Source: an uncultured Oscillospiraceae bacterium (GTDB lineage Bacteria > Bacillota > Clostridia > Oscillospirales > Oscillospiraceae). From it: a DNA stretch of 64,000 nucleotides. The notes below the pieces were generated by a model. It was not told the DNA's origin. It worked only from the letters and a program-made list of their open reading frames with translations, and searched no databases. Made by a program: the position numbers and the translations under genes. The DNA lies in contig CANRFA010000001.1 of assembly GCA_947629775.1 (NCBI GenBank), positions 1 to 64,000 on the forward strand. The letters are read 5' to 3'. Numbering within the stretch: the stretch's first letter is position 1; every line of letters starts with the position of its first letter. Below, in pieces: positions 32,777-40,474 of this stretch.

Positions 32777-34171
32777 TTGAAAAAACCTCTCAACAAAGCC
32801 TTTGAAATCAGGAATGCAAAGATCTCCTTTGTGTCTCTGGTGGATAAGGCTGCTAACAAAAGGACCTTCCTCATTGTAAAGCAGGAGGGCAACACGGCAA
32901 AGTTCCAGACGAACGGGCGTATCCTTAAGGCTGAACCCGGCAGCCACTATGTGACCGGTATCGTCTATGAACCCTCAGTAGAGGACACCGACGGCAACTT
33001 CATGACAGAGGAAGAGATCACCAAAGCTGCCCACTGGTTCATGAAGAATGGGAACAAAATTGACCTTCAGCACAGCTTTGAACCCATGAAAGACGCAAGG
33101 GTTGTAGAAAGCTGGGTCGCTAAGACGGATACCACCATTGAGGGGCAACCTGTTAAGAAGGGGACCTGGCTCATGACTGTTGAGGTCAACAATGGACCCG
33201 TCTGGAAAGCAATTGAGAAGGGCGAGATTACCGGCTTTTCCATGGGAGGCGTCGGGGACTACAGCTCGGAGGACGTCCAACTTGAGAAAGCAGATAAACC
33301 CTCTTTCCAGGAGACGTTTCTCGCCCGCATGAAGGAACAGGGCATATGGGCTGCAACCGACTGCCTGATGGATTCGCTCAGGAAGATCGACCCCTTCTCA
33401 GGAGGCGCTGTTTTCACCAGTGACGAATCCTACATCCGTGAAAACCTGGAAGCCTTCAACAAAGCCCTTACAGGTCTCCTTGCAGGCGACCAGCCTCTCT
33501 TCAAGAGCATTTCACAGGGGACGGCTGTTCTCAAGGCGGGACGTGCCATGAGCATAAAGAACCTGGAAACGCTTCGCACTATTCGGCAAAGCATCGACGA
33601 GTTCATCAAAGTCTTTGAGCCGACGGTCGAAGACGATAGCCAGCAGCCCGCAAGTCAGCAGCCTGTGGGACAACAGGAGCCCCTGGCACAGCCTGCAAGC
33701 CCTGGAACCGCTCCCAGCCCTGAGACGCCCCAGGAAGGGACTGCACAGCAGAAGCCCGCCGAAGCGACTGAGGAGCCTCAGAGCGCCCCTGACGCCCAGC
33801 CTGCGCTCCAGCCGAGCCCTGAAGACGAAGAGGACGGGGAAGACGCGGCAGACAGAAGCAGGCGAACATCCAAGTCAAAGAAAGGAGAAACCTCCATGAG
33901 TGAATCCGCAAAGACACCTACCATCGACGAGACGTTTGTGGAGCAGGCCGTTGATAAGGCCATCAAGAAGGCACTCGACGTCTCCCAGAAGGCTCCCGCT
34001 GCCCCGGAGGCTCAGCCCACCGCAGAGCAGATCGAGAGCATGATCGAGAAAGCTGTCCAGAAGGCTATGGACCCCATCCTCAAGGCAAGGGGCAACCCCA
34101 CCAACCTCAACGACAGCGGGAAGCAGCCCGACAAGCCCCAGGAGCAGCACTATCTGCACGGGCTGCTCTGA
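32777..34171 (+). CDS. xkdF: Prohead protease (XkdF-like serine protease) with scaffold-type C-terminus
   Basis: 464 aa from TTG (AAAGGAGG upstream). Residues about 10-170 match XkdF: AKISFVSLVDKAANKRTF, VTGIVYEPSVEDTDGNFM, IDLQHSFEP with the active-site His and ITGFSMGGVG with the likely Ser. Then follow a helical segment, a Pro/Gln/Glu-rich stretch (about 275-370) and a C-terminal scaffold-like part beginning at Met374, which has its own ribosome site. It would mature the prohead, as in lambda C/Nu3. Confidence 0.82.
   Translation: MKKPLNKAFEIRNAKISFVSLVDKAANKRTFLIVKQEGNTAKFQTNGRILKAEPGSHYVTGIVYEPSVEDTDGNFMTEEEITKAAHWFMKNGNKIDLQHSFEPMKDARVVESWVAKTDTTIEGQPVKKGTWLMTVEVNNGPVWKAIEKGEITGFSMGGVGDYSSEDVQLEKADKPSFQETFLARMKEQGIWAATDCLMDSLRKIDPFSGGAVFTSDESYIRENLEAFNKALTGLLAGDQPLFKSISQGTAVLKAGRAMSIKNLETLRTIRQSIDEFIKVFEPTVEDDSQQPASQQPVGQQEPLAQPASPGTAPSPETPQEGTAQQKPAEATEEPQSAPDAQPALQPSPEDEEDGEDAADRSRRTSKSKKGETSMSESAKTPTIDETFVEQAVDKAIKKALDVSQKAPAAPEAQPTAEQIESMIEKAVQKAMDPILKARGNPTNLNDSGKQPDKPQEQHYLHGLL
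33896..34171 (+). CDS. Nested in-frame scaffolding protein (internal start within the protease gene)
   Basis: 91 aa, same frame as the protease C-terminus. AAAGGAG at 33881-33887 lies 8 nt before the ATG, as good as the gene starts in this operon. The product is helical, Ala/Gln-rich and charged (VEQAVDKAIKKALDVSQKA), as expected of scaffolds. The arrangement mirrors lambda Nu3 inside gene C. Confidence 0.6.
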   Translation: MSESAKTPTIDETFVEQAVDKAIKKALDVSQKAPAAPEAQPTAEQIESMIEKAVQKAMDPILKARGNPTNLNDSGKQPDKPQEQHYLHGLL

Positions 34172-34193
34172 TACTGCAAAGGAGGAGATAACC

Positions 34194-35135
34194 ATGAGAA
34201 CCAACGAGCAAATCATCAAGGACACTATCCAGACTACCTCGCTGTCCAATGGTCTTCTGAACCCCGAACAGGCGAGAAAGTTCATCCAGCAGACCTTTGA
34301 GGCCACCAACCTGGGGCCTCTGCTCCGGCACGAAATGCGCACTGCACGTACCGGAGAAATCGACAAGATCGGCATCGGACGTCGCCTGCTGCGTCAGAAG
34401 ACGGAGAACACCGACGATAACTACAGGGCTGGCGTAAATACGGGAAGTATCGTGTACTCCACCACCGCTATCCGTCTGCCCTGGGAGATCACGGAGGAAA
34501 CTCTCCGGGAGAACATTGAGGGTTCCAACTTCGAGACCATCACGACCAACCTCATGACTACCCAGCTGGGAGTGGACCTCGAAGACCTCTATCTCAACGG
34601 AGATGAATCCACCGATCCCAAGGACCCGGACTACGACTTCCTGAAGATCAACGACGGCTTTATCAAGCAGATCACCAAGGGCGGTCACAACGTAAAGGGC
34701 GACAAGGGGAAGACCATGGACCTGAACACCTTCTATAAGGCCGTGCAGTCCATGCCCAACAAATACAACAACGGCAGACTCCGCTGGCTGATGTCTCCCC
34801 GGCGTTCTCAGCAGTGGGAGCTGTACCTGCTGAACAAGATCATCGAGGCAGGCGGAGCCGTTCCTGACTCCCTGTACAAGTCTCCGGCGGGCATCCCGAC
34901 CGTTTCCTGCCCGTCCCTCAGCGACGGAGTCATTCTGCTGACCGACCCGAAGAACCTCATCGTGGTCAATACGTACAGCATGCAGATCCGTAAGACCACA
35001 GAGGGCAAGGAGGCCATCATGCAGGATAAGCGGTTCTACGTGGTCCACCTGGACTATGACTGCATCATCGAGGAACCCGATGCGACCGCCATTATCACGG
35101 ACCTCCCCGATATCGAAGCAGCTGCGGAGGGGTAA
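34194..35135 (+). CDS. xkdG: Major capsid protein (XkdG-like)
   Basis: 313 aa, AGGAGG before the ATG. An N-terminal helix is followed by an HK97-type body: LRHEMRTARTGEIDKIGIGRRLLR, STTAIRLPWEITEETLRENI and a C-terminal IRKTTEGKEAIMQDKRFYVVHLDYDCIIEEPDA. It directly follows the protease/scaffold gene, the conserved place of the capsid gene. Confidence 0.87.
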   Translation: MRTNEQIIKDTIQTTSLSNGLLNPEQARKFIQQTFEATNLGPLLRHEMRTARTGEIDKIGIGRRLLRQKTENTDDNYRAGVNTGSIVYSTTAIRLPWEITEETLRENIEGSNFETITTNLMTTQLGVDLEDLYLNGDESTDPKDPDYDFLKINDGFIKQITKGGHNVKGDKGKTMDLNTFYKAVQSMPNKYNNGRLRWLMSPRRSQQWELYLLNKIIEAGGAVPDSLYKSPAGIPTVSCPSLSDGVILLTDPKNLIVVNTYSMQIRKTTEGKEAIMQDKRFYVVHLDYDCIIEEPDATAIITDLPDIEAAAEG

Positions 35136-35138
35136 GCC

Positions 35139-35894
35139 ATGGAGTACCCGACTACTATCAGAATCCCGGCCCAGGACGAGACCTTCTATGGCCGTCGGGC
35201 CGGGGAGCTCATCTATCCGGGAGCATTCGTTCGTGGGGACGGGATTGTAAAGGCCCGTCTCCACTATACCGAATGGCCTGAGCTCTTCAACGATCCTAAC
35301 ATGAAGGACGGCTACTACTTCCCGTTCTGGATCACCGTTCCCGGCAAGAAGCAGGAAGTTTTCAAGAACGGCGAAAGTAAGGGAAAGGCAGCGAACGACG
35401 GTTTTGTCGTTCTAAGGGTTGACGCCACCCAGAAATGGGAGGTCAAACTCGACGGGGAGTCCATCGTGAAACTGGACTTCTCCAAATGCCTCTACGACGA
35501 GAAAGGAGACAACGCCCCCATGTTTACGAGCTTCGACACTGGCCTCTGCGGCATCGAGCAGACCGCCTACATCGGCTCCCTGGACAAGGAGTCCAGCACG
35601 GAGAAGGTGACGTTTGAACGCACCGTCCCGGATGGCTTCATGCTGACCGGCGTCATTCTGGTTCCCAGCAGCGACTTCAAAGAAAACGAAGAGCATAAGA
35701 TCAAGGTTGGGAACAGCACCAAGCCGGATGCCTACGTCTCCGAAGAGGACGTAACGGTAACGGCTGGGAAACCCGTGAGGAAGGATCTGGTTCTGGTTTC
35801 CCCTTCCGACAACACCATCACGGCGACTGCCGGTGGAGCTATCACAGAAGGGCACGTAGACATCTACGTTTCCGTCATCCGCCTGCAGGTGTAA
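35139..35894 (+). CDS. Virion protein, possible capsid decoration protein
   Basis: 251 aa, beta-rich throughout (KVTFERTVPDGFMLTGVILV, TAGKPVRKDLVLVSPSDNTI). It lies between capsid and head-tail connector genes, the usual place of head decoration or accessory proteins. Assignment is from position only. Confidence 0.6.
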   Translation: MEYPTTIRIPAQDETFYGRRAGELIYPGAFVRGDGIVKARLHYTEWPELFNDPNMKDGYYFPFWITVPGKKQEVFKNGESKGKAANDGFVVLRVDATQKWEVKLDGESIVKLDFSKCLYDEKGDNAPMFTSFDTGLCGIEQTAYIGSLDKESSTEKVTFERTVPDGFMLTGVILVPSSDFKENEEHKIKVGNSTKPDAYVSEEDVTVTAGKPVRKDLVLVSPSDNTITATAGGAITEGHVDIYVSVIRLQV

Positions 35895-35898
35895 TACC

Positions 35899-36282
35899 AT
35901 GGCGGAGAGACCGTGGGTGAAGCCGAAGGAGGTCCGAGCGTACAGCGACGTCCCGGAAGTGCAGAAGCGCTCCAATGCCCGCCTCAAGGTGGATATCACC
36001 AGGGCGGAACAGTACGTCATAACGTACACGCATAACGACTTCTCCGACTATGAGGAGATACCTGCTGAGGTTAAGACAGCCGTGATCATCCTTGCGGCCA
36101 ATTACGCCCATAATACCGTTCTGGTCTCCAAGGGGCTGAAGTCTGAGACGTTCGACGACTACAGTTACACTGCGTCTGACTCTGCGTTCAGCGTTGACGA
36201 TCTGGACCTTTCCGCTCTGTTGGATCCGTTTGTCAAAGCACTGCCCACCCACGGTGTTACACTCCGCATGAGGAGGCTGTAA
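35899..36282 (+). CDS. Head-tail connector (YqbG-like, DUF3199)
   Basis: 127 aa. Helical, with ADITRAEQYVITYTHN-like segment DITRAEQYVITYTHNDFSDY and VKTAVIILAANYAHNT, as in YqbG/gp6-like connectors that join portal and tail. First of four small connector genes. Confidence 0.7.
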   Translation: MAERPWVKPKEVRAYSDVPEVQKRSNARLKVDITRAEQYVITYTHNDFSDYEEIPAEVKTAVIILAANYAHNTVLVSKGLKSETFDDYSYTASDSAFSVDDLDLSALLDPFVKALPTHGVTLRMRRL

Positions 36283-36285
36283 GCT

Positions 36286-36657
36286 ATGGCCCTGGAAGAC
36301 TTCTTCGACCATACCTGCGACATCTATCACATCCTGGAGGAGGCGGTCAGCCCTGGCTATGGGTTGCCCGCCTCTCCTGCTTTCAGCTATCCTGAGGCTC
36401 CGGACATAGCTGCCCTTAAGTGCCACTTTGGTATTAAGACAGACGGAACAGAGCTCCAGCAAACACGCCCTGTAAACTACATGGTTTCAGCGACCAAGCT
36501 CACTCTGCCGGCAGGCACGGACGTCCGCCTGAACGACAGGATTGTTGACTGCGGCACCGGGTATGTGTACACTGCAAGAGTCCCACATAGCATCCGAGGC
36601 CACCACGTGTATGTCTGGGTGGAGATGCGGGACATGGACCGGCAGAAGGATCTGTAA
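36286..36657 (+). CDS. Head-tail joining protein (YqbH/XkdH-like)
   Basis: 123 aa. Starts MALEDFFDHTCDIYH, followed by a beta-rich part ending with a VRLNDRIVDCGTGYVY segment, as in YqbH/XkdH. Position after YqbG supports the call. Confidence 0.68.
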   Translation: MALEDFFDHTCDIYHILEEAVSPGYGLPASPAFSYPEAPDIAALKCHFGIKTDGTELQQTRPVNYMVSATKLTLPAGTDVRLNDRIVDCGTGYVYTARVPHSIRGHHVYVWVEMRDMDRQKDL

Positions 36658-36658
36658 T

Positions 36659-37174
36659 ATGGCTACGACTGTTCAGGTGGACTTCTCTGAGGTCCAGGAG
36701 TTCTTCGCTACGCTTGAGAGAGCTGCTTCCGACGGCTTCCGTAATGAGCTTGAAACGTTCCTGGACGGAATCGGGTTTGAGTTCCTGCGTATTATCCAGG
36801 ATGAGATTGTACGGCTCCAGGTAATGGACAGCCGACAACTTCTCGCATCTTTCACCAAGGACGCCGAAGGTAATATCTGGCGCATGGAGGAAGGCGGTCT
36901 TGTCCTGGAAGTAGGATCAAGCACCAGCTATGCAGGCTACGTCAATGACGGCCACTGGACCAATCCGAGAGGAGTTGCAAAGCGTTTTGTTCCCGGATTC
37001 TGGGAAGGCCACCGCTTTATCTACGATCCATCGGCAAGCACGGGGATGATCCTCAAACAGCACTGGGTCGAGGGGAAGCACTATTTTGACAGCGCTCTCC
37101 GCATTTTGGACCGCATGTTTCCGACTCTCCTTGAGGCTAAACTTCAGCAGTGGCTGAACCGATACTTCCAGTAG
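36659..37174 (+). CDS. Tail-neck protein (HK97 gp10 / XkdI-like)
   Basis: 171 aa; ATG overlaps the TAA of the previous gene (TAATATG context). Helical start with VQEFFATLERAASDGFRNEL and a GRLRRSW-like central region replaced here by SRQLLASFTKDAEGNIW, then a YAGYVNDGHWTN segment characteristic of gp10-type neck proteins. Confidence 0.72.
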   Translation: MATTVQVDFSEVQEFFATLERAASDGFRNELETFLDGIGFEFLRIIQDEIVRLQVMDSRQLLASFTKDAEGNIWRMEEGGLVLEVGSSTSYAGYVNDGHWTNPRGVAKRFVPGFWEGHRFIYDPSASTGMILKQHWVEGKHYFDSALRILDRMFPTLLEAKLQQWLNRYFQ

Positions 37175-37188
37175 GAGGCGATTGGAAT

Positions 37189-37692
37189 ATGCAGATTGAG
37201 CAGGAGGTTGCGAGTATTGTGGCCTATCTGTTGCCACATACAGGGAACCCCTACCCTTACTACTACAGCATACCGGAGGACTTCCGGTATCCAGCCGTCT
37301 ACTTCCCATCCCCGGAGTTCACCACTGACGGAGACACTTTCCTTAGCTACGGAATGGAACTTACGATATACGTCAAGTTCTTTGCCCTGACCTCGGAGAA
37401 TGCCTATGACCTCGCACTTGCAGGAGCCACGTCGATAAGGGCGGACAGAAACCTGCTTCCCCTGATCGATACAGCGGGCGAAGTCATAAAACGGCAATGG
37501 CTGCGAGTAAGAGATCCTTCCGTGAAGGTCCTGGACGATGGAGCGGCGCAGCTGACAGTCTCCTGGCGCAGCAGACGACCTTATAACGCACCAGAAGCAA
37601 TCAAAACACAAACGTTCTACACCGACATCTACGACTCGGCTTATTTCCAGGGAAACCCCTGGGGCAAGCCGATACCAAAGGAGGATGAGTAA
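37189..37692 (+). CDS. Tail terminator-type protein (YqbJ/XkdJ-like)
   Basis: 167 aa; ATG at 37189 has AGGAGG upstream. N-terminal helix, PYPYYYSIPEDFRYPAVYFPSP, then a beta-rich core and VSWRSRRPYN. Last of the connector genes before the sheath, matching the YqbJ/XkdJ position. Confidence 0.65.
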   Translation: MQIEQEVASIVAYLLPHTGNPYPYYYSIPEDFRYPAVYFPSPEFTTDGDTFLSYGMELTIYVKFFALTSENAYDLALAGATSIRADRNLLPLIDTAGEVIKRQWLRVRDPSVKVLDDGAAQLTVSWRSRRPYNAPEAIKTQTFYTDIYDSAYFQGNPWGKPIPKEDE

Positions 37693-37884
37693 ATGCCTGG
37701 CAAGAAGAACCCGCAACCCGCCGAGAAGAAGTTCGCCCTGGAGAAGCTCCGGGAGAACTGCAAAGCGCTTTTCGGCGTCTCCACCAGCACCTTTGCCGGC
37801 GCCACACTGGGCATGACGGGCAGATACAGCGTGGAGGAAATGAAGGCCCACCTGGAGAAGTGGGGAAAGGAGAAGGTGAAGTAA
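37693..37884 (+). CDS. Small tail-region protein
   Basis: 63 aa, basic, beginning MPGKKNPQPAEKKFALEKLR. It directly abuts the previous stop. Many PBSX-like phages have such a short gene before the sheath. No function known. Confidence 0.6.
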   Translation: MPGKKNPQPAEKKFALEKLRENCKALFGVSTSTFAGATLGMTGRYSVEEMKAHLEKWGKEKVK

Positions 37885-37885
37885 T

Positions 37886-39319
37886 ATGGCTGGAGGCACC
37901 TTTGACAAGTATGTCGGCAAGGTCCGTCCCGGCACCTATATCAACTTCGTATCCGGCAGAGATGCGGACGTCCTGATGGGCGGCGTACGGGGAACCGTTA
38001 TCATCCCTCTGCCGAAGGCAAACTACGGACCGGCCAAGAAGTATATCAAGCTGACCAGCGCAAGCCCTGACGCTGGCGCTCCCATGTTCGGATACAGCAT
38101 CTATGACAACGATCCGAACCGGCAGATGCTTCTGATCCGGGAAGCCTTTAAGAAGGCCACCACCGTCTATGTCTACATCATGACCGAGGGCAAGCAGGCT
38201 ACTGCCGATATCACCATGACCGTTGAGCCTGCCCAGACTATACCCGAAGAAAAGGAAGCAGTCACCAAGACGCTCAAGGCAACTGCGAAGTACGGAGGCA
38301 CCCGTGGCAACGATCTGACTGTCACTCTGGACGCCAATCCGCTGGGTGGCTTTGATGTCCTGGTGCACCTCGGAGGCGTCAAGGTATGCGAATACGACGG
38401 GCTGAAGACCGTGGACGAACTCATCGCCATGGAATGCCCCTATATCGATTTCACCAGCGAAGAGGTGGACGACCGCAGGCTTGGTGAGGCCGCTGGAATC
38501 AATCTGGCGAATGGCACCGATGGAGAGCTGACCAATAACGATATCTCCGGCTTCGTGGATACCTGGGAGAGCGTTCACTTCAACACCGTCGCCTTCCCCT
38601 TCGATGGAGAGGACGATGAGAAGGTGAACTATGACACCATCAAGCAGGCCGCCTTCACCAAGATCAAGTACATGCGTGAGAACATGGGGAAAGGCGTTCA
38701 GGTGGTCATCCCCAATTCCGGGAAGATGGACTACGAGGGCGTTATCAACGTCACCAACAGTATCAGCCTGGACGGCGACGACCTGTCCATCCCCGAGGCC
38801 TGCGCATGGGTTGCAGCCGCTACGGCGGGAGCCGACTACATCGAGAGCCTGACCTATGTCCCCTATGCGGGCGCAACTGCGGTCGTAGGAGAGAAGACCA
38901 ACGAAGACGCCGTTCTGGCGATCAACAACGGCGAGTTCTTTTTCTCCCTCTCCGAGAACGGGGATGTGGTCGTAGAGTACGATATCAACAGCCTGACGAC
39001 CTTCATCCCGAAGGTAAAGGATAAGAGCTATCGGAAGAATCGGGTGATCCGTGCCCACGACGCCCTGCAGGAGACCATCCAGCTCAACTTTATCCCGAAC
39101 AAGTTCAATAACGACGACGAGGGCTGGAGCGTCATGGAGGGCATCGGAAAGACTATCCTCCGGCAGTTCGACGACAAGGGCGCTATCACCAACGTGGACA
39201 TGGACAACGACTTCCTCGTTGACCGTGAAATGAGTAAGGACGACGAGACCTACTTCAACGTTGGAGCCCAGTTCGTGGATAGCGCTGAAAAGCTCTACTT
39301 TACCATCACCACCCGCTGA
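37886..39319 (+). CDS. xkdK: Tail sheath protein (XkdK-like)
   Basis: 477 aa. The N-terminus GGTFDKYVGKVRPGTYINF and the GVRGTVIIPLPKANYGP block are XkdK-like; an inserted domain (about 115-200) and the C-terminal sheath domain (FIPKVKDKSYRKNRVIRAHDAL) follow. It forms the contractile sheath, which makes this a myovirus. Confidence 0.92.
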   Translation: MAGGTFDKYVGKVRPGTYINFVSGRDADVLMGGVRGTVIIPLPKANYGPAKKYIKLTSASPDAGAPMFGYSIYDNDPNRQMLLIREAFKKATTVYVYIMTEGKQATADITMTVEPAQTIPEEKEAVTKTLKATAKYGGTRGNDLTVTLDANPLGGFDVLVHLGGVKVCEYDGLKTVDELIAMECPYIDFTSEEVDDRRLGEAAGINLANGTDGELTNNDISGFVDTWESVHFNTVAFPFDGEDDEKVNYDTIKQAAFTKIKYMRENMGKGVQVVIPNSGKMDYEGVINVTNSISLDGDDLSIPEACAWVAAATAGADYIESLTYVPYAGATAVVGEKTNEDAVLAINNGEFFFSLSENGDVVVEYDINSLTTFIPKVKDKSYRKNRVIRAHDALQETIQLNFIPNKFNNDDEGWSVMEGIGKTILRQFDDKGAITNVDMDNDFLVDREMSKDDETYFNVGAQFVDSAEKLYFTITTR

Positions 39320-39338
39320 GAAAGGAGGTTAGAGCATT

Positions 39339-39773
39339 ATGCCCATGGTCTATAACAAAAACCCTATCTCCCTCAGGGAGGGCAAGGTCTTCATCGATGG
39401 CGTCTGCGTGGTGGACAGCATCACCTGCCAGATTGACGTCACTCCTGACGTTTGGACGGGCCGTCAGCTCGGAGAGATGACTCCCAGCAGCCGCTGGCTT
39501 GGCTATGCGGTCACCGGGACCATTACCCGCAGGCGCTCTACCAACTGGCTGGAGCAGAAGATCAAGCAGTACAAGAACAGCCGGGAGACTCCGGAATTCA
39601 CCCTTACTGGCCTCATGAACGACGCCTCCAGCGACTACTATGCAAGCTATGGCGCCAATACGGTCACTGTGGTTGGCTGCGTTCTGACTGGTGCCCTGCC
39701 CCTGACCCGACTGGACAGCGGCGGAGAGGTCGTCGAAGACTCCCTCGCCTTCAACGGCAAAGACATCATGTAA
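39339..39773 (+). CDS. xkdM: Tail tube protein (XkdM-like)
   Basis: 144 aa. NPISLREGKVFIDGVCVVD, WTGRQLGEMTPSSRW and TGTITRRRSTNWL are XkdM blocks. It polymerises to the inner tube. AAAGGAGG before the ATG suggests high expression. Confidence 0.9.
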   Translation: MPMVYNKNPISLREGKVFIDGVCVVDSITCQIDVTPDVWTGRQLGEMTPSSRWLGYAVTGTITRRRSTNWLEQKIKQYKNSRETPEFTLTGLMNDASSDYYASYGANTVTVVGCVLTGALPLTRLDSGGEVVEDSLAFNGKDIM

Positions 39774-39780
39774 TTCACTG

Positions 39781-39812
39781 CGCCCCTTCACAGGCTTCTC
39801 TGTGGAGGGGCG
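39781..39812. other. Hairpin between tail tube and tail chaperone genes
   Basis: 13-bp stem (CGCCCCTTCACAG / CTGTGGAGGGGCG, one G-U) with a 6-nt loop, 7 nt after the tube stop codon. No T-run. It may protect the abundant tube mRNA or lower downstream expression. Confidence 0.55.
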
Positions 39813-39836
39813 AATTCGTACTATGGAGGTGTACCC

Positions 39837-40298
39837 ATGAAGAAGGATCTCAAATACTTCATGCACGCAAAGCAGCCGGAGGTCGTGACCGTCCCCGGAC
39901 CTTCCAGCTTCAAAGACGAGGAAGGCAACGTGATCGAGCTGGAGGTCAAAGTGCTTTCTCAGTCCGACATCCAGCGCATCAACGATTCCTATCGGACCAG
40001 AAAGATTGCCACGGACAAACGTGGAAACCCCATCGTGGTCAACGGGGAGGTCGTCTGGCAGACCGAACGGGACAGCAGTCGTGCAGCCCGTCACATTATC
40101 GTGGAGGCCCTGCAGTATCCGGACCTGAAGGACCAGGAGCTCATGAAGTACTACAACTGCGTCGATGTTACGGATATGCCCCTACACGTCTTCCCCAAAA
40201 CGGACGATTATCAGCAGGTCATGGAGATCGTCATGAAAGTCCTGGGTATTACTCCTACGGACGAAGAAGAGGAGCTTGAGGCTGCAAAAAAGCAATAA
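39837..40298 (+). CDS. xkdN: Tail assembly chaperone (XkdN-like)
   Basis: 153 aa. DLKYFMHAKQPEVVTVPGPSSFKDEEGN and IVEALQYPDLKDQELMKYY match XkdN. Like lambda gpG it precedes the tape measure gene. The last codons contain a slippery A-AAA-AAG, and a second frame continues to 40474. Confidence 0.85.
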   Translation: MKKDLKYFMHAKQPEVVTVPGPSSFKDEEGNVIELEVKVLSQSDIQRINDSYRTRKIATDKRGNPIVVNGEVVWQTERDSSRAARHIIVEALQYPDLKDQELMKYYNCVDVTDMPLHVFPKTDDYQQVMEIVMKVLGITPTDEEEELEAAKKQ

Positions 40299-40474
40299 CC
40301 TCCAAGGGCTCGGACGCCTACTGGGCTCACGTGCTATGGCAGCGACATAACCTGCGCCCGGAGGAGTTTGCAGCCATGCCCCGGCTTCAGCAGCTTTTCT
40401 ATGTAGCGTCCGAGCTCGTGGAGGACAAAGAAGGGGTCAGAACAGACGTTATTCCGAAGGGAGGTAAGAAGTAG
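40286..40474 (+). CDS. Frameshift extension of the tail chaperone (gpGT-like product)
   Basis: At 40286-40292 A-AAA-AAG is positioned for a -1 slip in the chaperone frame. The -1 frame then runs open for 60 codons from 40292 to a TAG at 40472-40474. It encodes a Trp-rich helical segment (DAYWAHVLWQRHNLRPEEF, then PRLQQLFYVASELVE) like the T part of other phage G/GT chaperones. It has no start codon with a ribosome site of its own, and its stop overlaps the tape measure GTG. Confidence 0.75.
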   Translation, partial: KKAITSKGSDAYWAHVLWQRHNLRPEEFAAMPRLQQLFYVASELVEDKEGVRTDVIPKGGKK

